Below, piece by piece: positions 1 to 11,857 of a DNA stretch of 64,000 nucleotides. How positions within the stretch are numbered: the first letter of the stretch is position 1; every line of letters starts with the position of its first letter. The notes beneath the pieces are model-generated. The model was not told where the DNA came from. It saw only the letters and a program-made list of their open reading frames with translations, and ran no database searches. This DNA comes from Amyloporia xantha. Lineage: Eukaryota; Basidiomycota; Agaricomycetes; Polyporales; Adustoporiaceae. Location of the stretch: NCBI GenBank assembly GCA_036971615.1, contig JAYKKR010000018.1:620001-684000 (forward strand), in the 5' to 3' direction. A program made the translations under genes and the position numbers.

Positions 1-1469
1 GGGGGTCGCAGGGCACTCGCGCGTCTGACAGAAGCGGCCCGGCTCGGCGATGGCGAGGACCTTTCATCGAAGCCAATACTTCTACTCCGCGACCTGGCAC
101 GCAGGAGTTCTTTAGCAGGTGACGAATCCTCGGGATTTGACCCAGACGAGAACCCGGGCGAGGGCAGCGGCGAGCGTTTTCGTGCGCTGCGCGGCTTGTG
201 TGGCGTCCGTAGGGGATCCCTGGCGGGTGACGATTCGGAGACAGAGAGGATGGACTGGAGGATGGATGGAACGCCGACTGCGGCAGACGCAGGGGCCGCG
301 TTCTCCTTGTCTTCATCAATTCCCTCAACCTCGTCATACTCATCGTCTGCGTCTAAGGTAAACATGGGCTCTGCGGACGGGCCAGCACGTCCGCGAGGTC
401 GTGGACTATCAATGTCCAGGTACATGTCGTCAATGTCGTGCTCTTCTTCCGAGTCTGGGGTGGGGAGTTGTGTGGTACCCGTTATGGACGGAACAGGCGA
501 TGGAGATGGTCTCGAGAGCGCAAGAGTTCCGAGGGGTGCGCGTCGAGGTACGACAGGTGCCTTGCCCTTGCCTTTATTTCTCGTAGGAGCAGTGTTTCCC
601 CGGAGTACTTTGAGCTTTCGCTCCGTAGCTAGAAAGCCAAAAGGATCGTCTTCATCTGACGCCACGTCTTTGCGCACATAGAATGCACCGGTCGGTCTTC
701 GCGCCACCACATTCTCTTTGTCCTCTTCTTCCTCGTCAACAACGTCTTCTGCGTTCTCCTGAGATCCAGCATCGTCCCGATAGTCGTAAGCAGGCTGCTG
801 AGAAGAAGACGAGTAAATTGGAGGCGAAGAAGGTGGAAGAGGTGACAGTTCCCGCTCTATAGCGACAGGATTGGGAATCGGAGCCTGACTGGTTTCTCTG
901 GCACGGCCACGCAGCTTATGAAGGGGAAGGCGAGGATGACGACGGCGAAATGGGAGCGGCGTAGATTGTGTCGGCAGGGAAGGTGCACCAAGGGGAGTAG
1001 CAGATTTAACAGGAGTTGGGCTCGCTAGGTCGTCATCCGTATTAGCTGGGTGAAGTAATGTGCGTACGTGCTTCGGATGAGGAGACCGTGGCACAATCCT
1101 CGGGGTACGATTCTCCTTGAGTGGTAGCGGGACCGGTTCAGGCAGCGCTTGCGCCATGCCAAGGGACCTGCGAAACTTGGCGGGGGATGGACTTGGGGGC
1201 AGGTCGAATTCCGATTCTGATTCAGGTTGTGGGACATGGCGTACATGAACCGGCTTGGGGGAAGGGGGCATAGACACTGGAGTACCATTCTCATTCGAAG
1301 TGGATGGGGCTGCTTCGACAGCGATCTTGAGTGCGCCTAATGGCTTGCGAGCAACATTGTTAACCAAGCTTTGCTTCGCATGCGGCGCATGTGAGCGGGA
1401 CGATTTCACAGATTGAGGTGTGTTTCCTGGCGTCTTATCTTGAAGTACGGGTCTCCTCCGTGTTCGCAT
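1..1469 (-). CDS. Ser/Pro-rich protein with two KEN motifs, 3' end cut by window edge
   Basis: An uninterrupted reading frame runs on the minus strand from the ATG at 1469-1467 to the window edge, giving 489 codons without a stop. The protein is rich in Ser, Pro and Arg with acidic patches and looks largely disordered. Two KEN motifs, each preceded by Asp, lie at residues 251-253 and 388-390. KEN boxes are APC/C-Cdh1 degradation signals in many cell-cycle proteins, so a cell-cycle role is possible but not shown. A compact segment just after the first KEN (beginning ARRPTGAFYV and including DPFGF) looks conserved rather than low-complexity. I do not recognise the family. The start is the first in-frame Met; an upstream exon cannot be excluded, because a CAG acceptor-like site lies a short way before it. 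Confidence 0.7.
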   Translation of the reverse strand, partial: MRTRRRPVLQDKTPGNTPQSVKSSRSHAPHAKQSLVNNVARKPLGALKIAVEAAPSTSNENGTPVSMPPSPKPVHVRHVPQPESESEFDLPPSPSPAKFRRSLGMAQALPEPVPLPLKENRTPRIVPRSPHPKHVRTLLHPANTDDDLASPTPVKSATPLGAPSLPTQSTPLPFRRRHPRLPLHKLRGRARETSQAPIPNPVAIERELSPLPPSSPPIYSSSSQQPAYDYRDDAGSQENAEDVVDEEEEDKENVVARRPTGAFYVRKDVASDEDDPFGFLATERKLKVLRGNTAPTRNKGKGKAPVVPRRAPLGTLALSRPSPSPVPSITGTTQLPTPDSEEEHDIDDMYLDIDSPRPRGRAGPSAEPMFTLDADDEYDEVEGIDEDKENAAPASAAVGVPSILQSILSVSESSPARDPLRTPHKPRSARKRSPLPSPGFSSGSNPEDSSPAKELLRARSRSRSIGFDERSSPSPSRAASVRRASALRP

Positions 1470-1955
1470 GAGCTCAGGTGGTTGGGAATGTAAAGATAGC
1501 TGATGTTAAGTCTTGAACATGAGAACAATAGGCCGACCCAAAGTTCCGAATACAACTGCCTACCTCGACTGTTCCAAGAGGCAAATTACAAGGCAGTAAC
1601 AGTTCGTTCACGGGTAATTGCCGTCGCGAGTGGGTTATGATAAACAGACCTGAAGTAAAAGCAAGATGGTAGTGCAAGAGTAAACTTGAATTGCCCTGGC
1701 AGCGCGGACTCGGAGTGGCCAGATCACGTGTCACAACGTCACACCGCCGATCTAGTCAACTGTCACACATTCAACATCGTTTCGAATTCCAACGCATGTC
1801 TTTGAGAACCATGTATTCACTGACACTGCATTAAAAATCCCACAGAGATATAGTATACAAGTAGAATATTAACAATACTTTTACAAATCCTCCCAGTCCA
1901 TCTCAGCGACACCAGGAGGACCGCACACATCCTACAACCCATGATCCAATCAATG
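1470..1955. other. Intergenic stretch between the KEN-motif gene and RPB9
   Basis: No gene is recognisable here. The open frames are short and lack family motifs. The stretch must hold the 5' region of the minus-strand gene on its left and the 3' UTR of minus-strand RPB9 on its right. Confidence 0.5.
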
Positions 1956-2676
1956 CTACTCCGCATCTTGTCGAGCGACAGTTGGGTCGGTAAAATTATG
2001 ATTACATCGGGTGCAGACGAAGAATAGGATCATGCGAGTCTCCTTCCGCTTCGACTGGTCTTGGAAATACACAGCGCTGCAGCGCACGTTTCCATCGTTA
2101 GCTTCGCACGCAGAAGCAGACTGACAAACTGAAGGGACTAAGCTACGTACTCATCGTGTCCACACTCAGGACATTGCATGTTTGCGTGTGCCTATCCGGA
2201 AAGGATCGGTCAGAACCACCAAGAGGAAGTAAACAGTCTCGTTATTACCAATGTAGGGTCGTTCATCAGGTCAGCTACCACACCGACTTGCTCTCTATCC
2301 GACGAGGTTAGAAATGCCCCCAGTGGAATATGCTCCGTAGCTGAGCAGGTCGACAAATCGATGCTCGCATCGGTTTGCAACCTTCCCCTCTAGAGCGTAT
2401 TCTGCCAACCATAGCACTCACTTTGTGACAGTCAACAAATCGTTACGGTAGACACATTTGTTCTCCCCTATCTCGTCATAACTGCAGATGCGACATGCAT
2501 ACACCATGATACGACGCTGTTGGTCGGCCTTGGGATAGAGGAGGTTATTGCACTCCGAGCAAAAGTGCAGTGAAGCCTGAGTTTGACATTAGCAGCATCC
2601 ATGAGCCGTAAGCGGAGATTGCAAGCATGTCAGTAACACAGATAGGGAGCACAAGGACATTGAAAAGACAGACCAT
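1956..2676 (-). CDS. RPB9: RNA polymerase II subunit RPB9
   Basis: Small zinc-binding subunit of RNA polymerase II, acting in the nucleus in start-site selection and in transcript cleavage and fidelity. The minus-strand exons are 2674-2676, 2422-2576, 2249-2294, 2151-2191 and 1956-2076; they join in frame to 121 aa, the usual family length. The N-terminal zinc ribbon has Cys7, Cys10, Cys29 and Cys32 with the signature FCSECNNLLYP. The C-terminal TFIIS-like ribbon has Cys75, Cys78, Cys103 and Cys106, with CPECGH and RMILFFVCTRC. The linker KEQVGVVADLMNDPTL matches the family's conserved DPTL region. The first exon appears to be the ATG alone, with a weak GTCTGT donor; an alternative start at an ATG nearer the second exon with a GTGTTA donor is possible. 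The gene is divergent from KRI1, with about 180 bp between the two starts. Confidence 0.92.
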
Positions 2677-2858
2677 GTTCGTGGTGATGGTCAAGCAGTC
2701 GCTCTGCTGATTTCGTGAGCGCCCGTCTCGCCAGTGCAGCGATCACGTGCGTCAATAACATGCCTTTTTTCGAATCGAGTTTGAGCACAACCACCAGTGA
2801 CCGCCTTTGCGGTCTGAGAGTTCTTGTCTCTCTTGCTACATACTCCTTTGCCATGCTA
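2677..2858. promoter_or_regulatory. Shared divergent promoter of RPB9 and KRI1
   Basis: About 180 bp separate the ATG of RPB9 (minus) and the ATG of KRI1 (plus), so both 5' regions must lie here. No clear TATA box is visible. Coupled expression of a polymerase subunit and a ribosome-biogenesis factor is plausible but inferred only from the layout. Confidence 0.5.
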
Positions 2859-5418
2859 TCAGACGATTTAGAAACGGAGGATATCCATAGTCTCACCATC
2901 AACGAGCACTTCGCCAAGGCATACGAATATCGTAAAGAGCGCGAAGAACTTGCCAAGCGTGAGCAGCGTTCCTCCATTTCTGACCGCGATATATGACATG
3001 ACGATGCAGTCAAGGAAAAATATGGCTCCGATATTGAGGAGGACGGAGTTGATGAAGAGGACTCGGAAGAGGGCGAATCTGAGGACGAAGATGGAGAGGA
3101 GCTCACCCCCGCTGTCGACGCAGCGATTCTGAGGACACTCGCGCGGATACGGAGGAAGGACCCTTCTATCTACGAGAATGGAAAGAATGTGTTTGATGGT
3201 GCGTTCCTTTCTCATATTTCGCACTTATAGGAAGCTACAACGTTGCATATGCAGAGGAGCGTGAAAAGACAGGCAACGCGGCGCCAACACAGCGTGTTCA
3301 CAAGGATAAGGTACGCTAGCTAATGTATCTAAGACATACAACTGCTGCTGACTGCATTTCCCAAACAGTCAAAACCTATAACTATGCGCCAACATGCACT
3401 AGCATCAGCGCTGAATCCTGAGTCTCGCTCTCCATCTCCCGAGCCGCTCACCCATGTAAAGGAGCAAGTTGCGTTGCGTCAGGAGACGATCGCGGCCTTC
3501 CACACTGCGGTTGCGAAGGACGAGGATGAAGATGACTTCCTCGTGCCCAGGGAGAAGACAAAGGACGAGCTAGAGCAGGAGGAGGAGGAATATCGTGCGT
3601 TCCTGGAGAGAGAGGTTGGTGAGGATTTGAAGGAGATCGTTACGCTGGAAATTCCGGCGGATTCTGAGGCGTCGAAAGTGGAGGAGGAACCTGTTGGACA
3701 GGCGGCGAAGAAGAAGAGAAAGACAAAGGTGAAGGAAGAGGTCAAGGGGAAGAAGAGTAAGCAGGAAGAAGACCAGGAGTTCCTCATGAAGTGCGCGTTC
3801 TTTTCGATCGCAATGCCTTACTGCTTGTTGATACACTGCCATCTGCCGTCAGCTACATTCTCAATCGCGGCTGGATTGACCGTTCTACTCGACGTCTTCC
3901 CACTTACAAGGAGATTACTGCATCCAAGAAGAGTCACAAAGGAAAGGGCAAGGCTGGCCATTCCGATGCGAGTAATTCAGAGTCTGAAGGTGATGTCAAG
4001 GAGGAGAGCGAGTCCGAAGGCAGTAGTAGAGCGGGTGAGGATGCGGGCTTGGATGAGGATGAGTTCGACGAAGTGGCAGATCGCTTCGAAAGTTCGTATA
4101 ACTTTCGATTTGAGGAACCGTGCGTATCTCTCACATTTATGCTGTGGTTGCATTGTTCTCAATGGCGTCCTGTGCATAGGGATGCCGCAACCATACCGAG
4201 GTTTCCACGGAACCTGCCATCGCTGGTCCGCCGTCAAGATACGTCTCGTAAAGAAGCCCGTGAGAAGCGGAAAGAAAGGAAGGAGGAGGAGCTGTTGAAG
4301 AAAAAGGAAGAAGTCAAGCGGCTGAAGGCGCTGAAGATGAAAGACATACGTGTCAAACTGGAGAAGATAGCCAAGGAAGGCGGGAAGAGTCTGGAAGCGA
4401 GCAAAGGTGAGTTATTTATACTCTTTGGCATTCATTCTTACTGTGTCGGATCTCATTCCTGATGCTCTACTACTTCAGCCCTGCAAGAGCTCGACTTGGA
4501 GGGTGACTGGGATCCAGACAAGCACGATAGACAAATGGCCGATTTGTACGAGCCCGAAGGAGATGAGGAAGTAGCGGGTGACGAGAAGCCACAGTGGGAT
4601 GATGACATCGACATCGGTGACATTGCACTATCAGAAGAAGAAGGAAAAGAGCCTAAGTCGAAGAAGAAGAAAAAGAAGAAAAAGAAAGATGTTGATGGGA
4701 TGGATGAGGGTGGAGTGGACCTGGACGAAATGGATGCGGACGTCCAGCAGGTGCCTGGCGGCGACGACGACGAGTGGGACGGGACAGAGGAGATGCGCAA
4801 GCGTAAATTGGAGGAGTACATGGATGAGGTTTATGGCCTGGAGTTCAACGACATGGTGCGTCCTTTCGTGTTATGTGAGGATGCGTATGACGTGATCTAA
4901 GTGCTCTCTTGAAGGTTGGCGACATGCCCACTCGGTTCAAGTACGCGAAAGTGGCTCCACAGACATTCGGACTTGCGCCTACGGAAATTCTGCTATCGAC
5001 GGATGCAGAACTCAACTCGTACGTCGGCATCAAAAAGTACGCGCCATATCGCAAGGACGGAAAGGGCAAGCTGTGGGATAACACCCGGTCGGCACGACTA
5101 AAAGAACTGAAAGACAAGTTGCGGGAGCGAGGAGTCGAAACTGATAAAAGTTGGACGGACAGTAAAGGTGATAAAGTCAAGAAGAGGAAGGGGAAGAAGG
5201 AGCGAATGAAGGAGCGCACCGCGGTTGGGGCTGATGACGCTGATGAAGGGCAGAAAGAGGACAGGAGCGAAGATACGAGAAGAGAAGAGCCCGGCAATAG
5301 TGGGAAGCGCCGAGCAGACGAAACATCGCTGCAGGAGGAGCATGATGGACCTACAAAGAAAAAGCGAAGACGACATAAGAAAGCAGGCTTCGTTGACGGG
5401 CGGCATGATGCAAGTTAG
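2859..5418 (+). CDS. KRI1: Ribosome biogenesis protein KRI1
   Basis: Nucleolar factor required for 40S subunit biogenesis in yeast, where it works with Krr1. Eight exons (2859-2958, 3010-3198, 3255-3310, 3369-3790, 3853-4119, 4180-4406, 4479-4855, 4915-5418) join with correct phase to 713 aa, close to animal KRI1 and longer than the yeast protein. The N-terminus has the family pattern LTINEHFAKAYEYRKEREEL. The middle contains FLMNYILNRGWID and a strongly charged coiled-coil-like region with Lys runs. The C-terminal KRI1-like domain begins around GDMPTRFKYAKV and is followed by EILLSTDAELN and GIKKYAPYR. The C-terminal tail has several basic clusters suited to nucleolar targeting. The Met at 2859 was chosen because the conserved N-terminus starts there; the open frame upstream has no family similarity. 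Confidence 0.95.
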
Positions 5419-6202
5419 TTCTTGAAAGACAGTGTCTGCATAGCTGACAGATGTTGTGATAATTTCATCGAAGAGTTCCCTGATTTATATTGGTCTTGAA
5501 AGCATCGAACCGTTTGCGCGAGCCTTCTTCTGCGATGCAGCACTACCTTGACTGGAAAATACAGGTGTGCGCTCGTCGATGTCAATTGTCTTGATTGCAG
5601 TCACTGGACCGCTTCGGCGGAGCTAGTTGGGTCGGGAACAGCTCCATGATCAGTTCGATGAGCTGCCAGCTGTAAACCTCTGGCAGCCGTCTGATATATA
5701 TGATCTATCCACGAAAGTCATGCCTTGAGACTTGTAAAGAATTCGAAAACCGCGTGGAGCTCGCGGAGACAATTTAGTCATTCTCTTTTGATCGGTATCA
5801 TGTTCACGTCGTCGTTGCGTCCGAGTCGATTGTAGCGATATGTCTGAATCTCGCAAGAGTCTTAGGGAAAGTCGCACGGCTGGATAGAATCGGATGCTAT
5901 CAGGTGTAATGAAAGCATAAATGCAATATGTGACCGGGCGACCATCGTCGACTCTATTTAGTATTGGTCAAGTAAAGGCAAGGCAATGTCTCGAGTCCAC
6001 TTGCATCATCGGAGGAGCTCGAGCGCCCGGCTTTCTGCATCGAGATGTGACCGTCGACGCTGATGCTATACATCCTGAAACACTCTAGAAACTAACCGAG
6101 CTAAGCGATGAACTTAGGATATAAGAGCGTCCTTCGGACGGCTTGGGACTTTGCCAAACTTCTGACCCTCTATCGCTTCACATCACTTAGGATTCCCTCC
6201 CC
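5419..6202. other. Intergenic region downstream of KRI1
   Basis: No convincing gene is seen. On the minus strand about 140 nt near 5487-5626 read as a coding-like tail (containing VTAIKTIDIDERTPVF) that ends in TAA, but no matching upstream exon could be assembled. The right end holds the promoter of the next gene. Confidence 0.4.
6120..6125 (+). promoter_or_regulatory. TATA-like box of the PPxY-protein gene
   Basis: TATAAG lies 78 bp upstream of the ATG at 6203, a normal spacing for fungal genes with short 5' UTRs. Confidence 0.5.
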
Positions 6203-7343
6203 ATGAGCAGCAGCAGCGTCGGTAGCTCTTCTCGGGAGAAAGCTGATTTCTCCTCAGCACTGTTTGCTACTCGCCGGGCGGATAGTCACGACACCGACGT
6301 ACCCCCTCCTCCATATGAAGAATGCTATTCTGGACCAAGCGACCCCTTCAAATCGACCGACAGTGCATTCAAGCCACCTTCACATGCACATGAGGGTCCC
6401 TCAAACTTGCACGATAAAAGAGCTGTGGGTCCTAGCACAACACTCTCACCTTACGCACCCTTGCCAGATCCTTCGTCTCCATCAAGCAGTGATCATGGTG
6501 CCAGGACGAGCGTACACGCCAGATCATTCGATGATTCATCTTCGGTTCTTGATCTGCCAGCGCCCTTTGGGCGACCGCCGCCTCGAACGCTATCTTATGC
6601 CCCCTTCGAACCTACAGCGCTCTTCAGCATGAGCAGCGAACTTGAGAAAGGCTTTCCTCACCTTCCTCCTTCGTCATCGGCTACGCCCCACCCATTCACG
6701 ACGCACGATGTGAATGAGCAGGACTGGATCGGTTTTCTGAACGACGTCAAGGCCGCTGCAGCAGCGGCCCCAGTGAGTAAAGTGTTGTCCGGGATTGCGC
6801 CCGTAGCTGACCATATTCCTCTCCCGTTGGCGGGTATGTGGCGCTGTCTTGCATCTACCTGCAATCGACTCACCTGATAACGCTATAGGCATACTGGTTT
6901 CGAAAGGGATCGAGATGCACCTAAACAGCAGGAAGAAAGGTCCAGTCGGAGATGTCATTGACCATTGGAATCGTGTAAGATCACTATTGTCTGCACAGCT
7001 TGCATGCGACCTGTGGGCTGATCTTTGTTTGTCGCAGTATTTCTTCCACCCTCGTCGTATGCACCTTGTGCTGGCACAGGGGAGAGTATGCTACTCAGGG
7101 CCCGAAGTTCCTCCGCCTGACATGGTGCGAACTGGCTCGTCCAGTGGAGAGTACGTGATGCAGTACGATGACAACGAAGACGCACCAGACAACGATGTAT
7201 TCATCATGGTAGACGGGGTGCTGCAGAAGCAAAAGACCTTGAAGGCGGCGTGGAAGCATCAGAGACAGCGGAGACGTGACTGGAGCTGGTCGGCGGGTAA
7301 GCAGTGGCGCTTGGTAGTTACCTTCAAAGACTACGTTCTTTGA
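6203..7343 (+). CDS. Conserved fungal protein with PPxY motif
   Basis: Three exons (6203-6833, 6889-6974, 7038-7343) join in phase to 340 aa. The first 160 residues are Ser/Pro-rich and disordered and include PPPPYEE, a PPxY motif at residues 35-38 of the type bound by WW domains of NEDD4/Rsp5 ubiquitin ligases. The C-terminal half is compact: NEQDWIGFLNDVKAAAAAAP, a mildly hydrophobic stretch (VSKVLSGIAPVADHIPLPLAG), then DHWNRYFFHPRRMHLVLAQG. Two conserved-looking joins fall exactly on the splice junctions, which supports the model. I recognise the general type as a widespread fungal hypothetical protein but know no function. A GTAAGC near 7295 could open a further intron and change the last 15 or so residues. 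Confidence 0.75.
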
Positions 7344-9039
7344 TCGCTCTTGGTGGGCGATCGAGTTGGATATATGATACGATGGATGTACTTAATTACC
7401 CTTCACCGAACAGTGATACTATTATATGTCTAGATCTACTATGGAGTAGCCAGTCTATTGCATGTTTCGTGAACATCGAGCTGCGAAGCGATAAGGGAAG
7501 TTCACGGCATGTTCTTGGACATGGAGTGCAAGGGACCCTTTTAAGTATAAATAACGAATAGGAGTCTCGCTTGTCCGACGAGCCCCGAGGCCTAACAAAT
7601 CTATTCATTTATGCCGCTCTGGAAGTGTCAGGCGGCAATAAGCTGCGATGGAGCCAGACTCGCATGTTGTGGCATGTACGAATTTGCTTGACATACGCTG
7701 AAAAATGACACCCATGAGAATGCATCGTGGATAACGTGGGCTCACGACTCGGATCTATCTAGCTTATATTGCACAGGTGATTTTGGTCGTTCACACGAGA
7801 GATAGACAGACATATGTTAATTTCATGAAGGACTGACAGCACTTGAACGTTTGAACCTTCTGCCTATACCTATCGATGTTGAATTCAAACTAGAGGAACT
7901 TGCCTGCAGCGGGCGGACGTGGGGAGGGAACTGTCAGATGTGTCGCAGGTGGTCTCAAGCACTGAAAAAATCTCCAGAGGAGTGGGCGTCTCCCTCGGAG
8001 AACTTCTACGATGCCTGTAGCAATTTGAGTCATGTCCGGAATCTATCAAGGAAGAATTCTGGAGCGGCCGACGCGGTCGGACCCAGGTCTTGAATAGAGG
8101 TGTCCGAATAACGATCAACACACAACGAGGCACTGGAAGAGCCGAGATACGCCATGTAGTACCTCTGGCCTGATGGAAGCCTGAGATCTGATGTGTGTGC
8201 AGGTTCTCGCGTCATCAGCGAATAGGACGTAGTATGTATCTGTCGACAGAACAGGAGAACGTGTTCTTCCTTTCGGTGCGGGCAATCAGCACCTTGGATA
8301 CCCATCTGTTGCCAATATTCCTTTGTAAGCAGGAGTTCAATTTGGTCTTTGAAGGCGTAACGGTACGTTGAGCGGCGTGCCACGAAGAGGAAGCCACATG
8401 AGATGTAGAAGGAAGGAAATCAAAGATCTGCACGCCATCAATCATCGTTGATGTAAGAATGAAGCACCAACGTTCACGATCAACGTAACCCCTGTAGATG
8501 CATCTTCCAGTGCACTCTGGTCCACGGTTTCACAAGGACATTCGCAGCTGGCGCTAAGAGGAGAATCCGTTCAGATCCGCCGAGTAGCAGTTTATTAGTC
8601 AGTATCATTATGTCGACCTTTGTCATCTCTCAAGATCCCACACCTCGTTGACTTGATGCATGCAATTACAGTCAGTGAGATGTCTACATTCAACCTGTGT
8701 TCAGGGTCTAAACGCTGTCACGTCGCCACAATGCGCCTCCCAGGAACTAACTCTAACCGAGATACCGATCCTAGCATTTTAAGTTCGACTTGAATGCGCG
8801 TTGTGTCGTGATCTGCCGCCTGCTCCTGCCCCCGCATCAACTATTTCACGTATAACTATCCCTGTCTTGATTGAAGCCGTTCCACGTGAGAGGATACAAT
8901 AGATCTGTCCCAAGGATCCATCAGCAAATCCGACTCACCTAGCTATCGGGCTGTGTCCTTCTGGCCGAAAGATGCGTTCCGCAGACATTGACAATCTCCG
9001 GGTACCTTTGCGACACCGAGCGCCCTTATCAGAGTTATA
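7344..9039. other. 1.7-kb stretch without a recognisable gene
   Basis: Open frames on both strands stay below 120 codons and show no family motif, signal peptide or splice chain I could follow. It contains the 5' region of the acyl-CoA ligase gene at its right end. Confidence 0.4.
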
Positions 9040-11857
9040 ATGAGGCTCAAGGTACGAGAGCCTGCGTTTCCGGACGTTGCCAGACATGAGTGTCTTCCAC
9101 TCAATTGCTCCCCTCTCATTGCGCCGCCCGACAACCTGACAGTGCCACAATTCCTCCTGGATGACTTGTCTAGACATCCTACAAGGCCCACTAGGCCAAA
9201 GAATGTCCCGTGCCTGATTGACGAGGAGACCGGTAAGACTGTATTTTACGATGAGGTGCGTGCGCAATCATCAATAGTGTCCACTGTGTTGCCGTATTCA
9301 ATGATGCGTGGAAGATGTATTCCCGGACCGACTCCTTTGCAAGAGGAATGAGTGCAACATGGGCCGTCGGTGAGCTGCACAGTTACATTCACATTCCTGC
9401 GGCTTGCCTGAAAGTTTATCAGGTGGAGAGGATGTTGGTCAGTAGCATCTCAAAAACTCTGCTTGAATAATCCTGAATTTTATGCATTTTGAGTTGCCCT
9501 ATACGCACCCAACCATATAGGTGGGCTCTTTATGCGCCATACTGGTGTCCAAAATCCTGAACATGCGTTGCAGACTATCCAGTCGCCATATGGGCGATCC
9601 ATAGACTGGGGGCTATCGTCGCGTACGTCATCCATGTTCATTGCACCCGACACGGTGACTGACGACTTCACGGTAGTATGATGAGCCCAGCCCTCACGAC
9701 CCCAGAGCTAGGTATGATTCTGTCGTGACCTCCATCCTATACGACTCCCAACATCCAATAGTCTACCAATTGCAAATTGCCAAGCCTTCTTTGATCGTGG
9801 CTCACATCGACAACCTGTCCACCGCCCTCGAAGCAGCATCGAGCGTCGGCCTTCCGCACTCAAGTGTCATAGTCTTCGACGCACACAAGGCGGCAAGCAA
9901 ATTGCTATGCAAGTCCGTCGACGACACCATCGGGCATGGTCGGGCATGTCCACCGATACCCGAAGTGCGGCTTCGTGTGGGCGAGGGAAAGCGGAAGATT
10001 GCTATATTGTGCTTCTCATCGGGAACCACCGGCAAGCCGAAGGTGCAGTGGAGTGTACACCGAGTGTGATTGGTGGTTAACATGTTGTGTCATAGGCCGT
10101 GGCTGTTTCACATTATAATGTGATCTGTAACGTGCTACAAGTCGCCACGATTAACCTGCTTGGAGATAATAGTGTCCCTCTAGAGAAGAGGAGGTGGAAT
10201 CCTGGAGATAAAGATATCGCCGGTGCGTCGTTCTCATGAAGGCGTGAATCACGATTTAGTTACTGAGATGTCACTTAGTACTACCATTTTACCGTGAGTT
10301 GCCGGATGTTTTATTTGCAGAATGGGAATTGAACACCGGTGGCAGACATATATGGCCTCATAGGTTCTGTGAGTCCGAATATATCTACGTCGTGACTCCG
10401 AACCAATCTAGTTTCTCCAGTTGCACTTCTGTTTGTTTGCAGCGGTACGTTCTCGTGGTTTCCGTATAATCCTATCTGTCGGCCTAACATAAATGATCAT
10501 ATGGAAGATGACAGTAGTAGTCGTGCAAAAGTTTAACTATGAGAACATGCTCAAAAGCATCGAGCGTTATCGTATCACACACCTCTTGTGAGATATCTGT
10601 CTCAAGACTATATCCTCGATTGTTCTAAATGTGAAGCTTGTCTTAGTCTGGTTCCTCCCCAGGTTGTTTTGTTCTGCAAGGTATGTTCACCGCAGGCTGC
10701 GGTTCGCATTCATTCACTTCGAAGCTTGTAACAGCATCCATCGACAAGAAAATACGATCTTTCAAGCGTTCGTCTCTGCATGGTAGCTGCAGCACCACTT
10801 ACTGCGGAGTTGACGAAGCAAATGCTGGAGATCTTACCGGATATTCATCTTGGGCAAGCTTATGGTGCGCGAAGGACCACTGTGATCCCGTGTGGTATGC
10901 TCATATTATCGCGTAGGTTTGACTGAGACATGTGCTGCCGTTAGCATGGTGCATTCTCCCCGCTACCTGAAAGGAAACAGGGACTGAAAGTAATATCTGC
11001 AGTTTCCTGCTGACAAGAAGGTCGGCACGCCGGGGAGTGCTGGGCAGCTGGTCTCTGGTACAATTGCGAAGGTCGTGAGACCAGATGGCTCCCTCGCTGG
11101 GGTAGGAGAGACCGGGGAACTCTACGTTCAGGGAGGGCAAGTGGCGCTCGGCTACTACGGCAATGAAGAAGCGTCAGTACTTCACATCTCATAATCGCAT
11201 TTCGGCTCACGAATTCGTCCAGGACAAGAGAAAGCTTCATAGACGGGTACGTCCTCTTATTGTTATTTCCTAACATCTTCCCTGAACACAAAAGCCCATA
11301 GATGGTTCCGCACAGGAGATGAAGTCCTGTTCCACGAGAATGGTGATCTCTTCATCACAGATCGTATCAAGGTTGGTCGAGAGCGGCCCTATGCATGTCC
11401 ATTCTGCATTGAATCCGAATTGCCAATAGGAGTTAATCAAGGTGAAAGGACATCAAGTTGCCCCTGCCGAACTCGAAGGGCACCTCCTCGGGCATCCATA
11501 TGTCGCCGATGCCGGGGTGGTCGGGCTTCCTGATGACTTCTCCGGAGAGCTCCCGTTGGCGTTCATCGTTCTGCAGCCGGATATTGCAGACGCCATCCAG
11601 CGAGATAAGTCGACTGCTGCCGATGTTCGTTCGAGCATATTCAAGGTGGGAGCTATCAGCACTCGGTATGGAATAGGCGGTCACGCTAATTCTTTCTACA
11701 GCATGTTGCAGACGCGAAGTCACAGTACAAATGGCTCACCGGTGGGATAGTGTTCATTGAGGTCATCCCCAAGAATGCGAGTGGGAAGATTTTGCGAAGG
11801 ATTCTCAGAGAGAAGGCCAAAGCACTGCCACGGCCATCTATACGTCCTCGGCTATGA
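9040..11857 (+). CDS. AMP-dependent acyl-CoA ligase (4-coumarate-CoA ligase-like)
   Basis: ANL-superfamily enzyme predicted to activate a carboxylic acid with ATP and ligate it to CoA; the substrate is unknown. Twenty exons join in phase to 595 aa: 9040-9255, 9315-9369, 9423-9437, 9494-9520, 9574-9622, 9677-9711, 9762-10042, 10096-10222, 10279-10293, 10346-10368, 10412-10444, 10508-10587, 10647-10680, 10735-10864, 10917-10948, 11003-11172, 11223-11246, 11302-11371, 11430-11645, 11702-11857. Motifs in order are the P-loop [63 protein letters not shown] and the C-terminal [11 protein letters not shown] with the catalytic Lys. The protein ends in PRL, which only loosely fits a PTS1 peroxisomal signal. 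Without splicing the locus looks like debris, but every junction restores family sequence, so the gene appears intact. The first exon start is the least certain part. Confidence 0.92.

Noticed and set aside
5487..5877. Possible short gene on the minus strand after KRI1
   Set aside because: A coding-like tail exists but the upstream frame does not join it with valid splice sites and no family is recognised.
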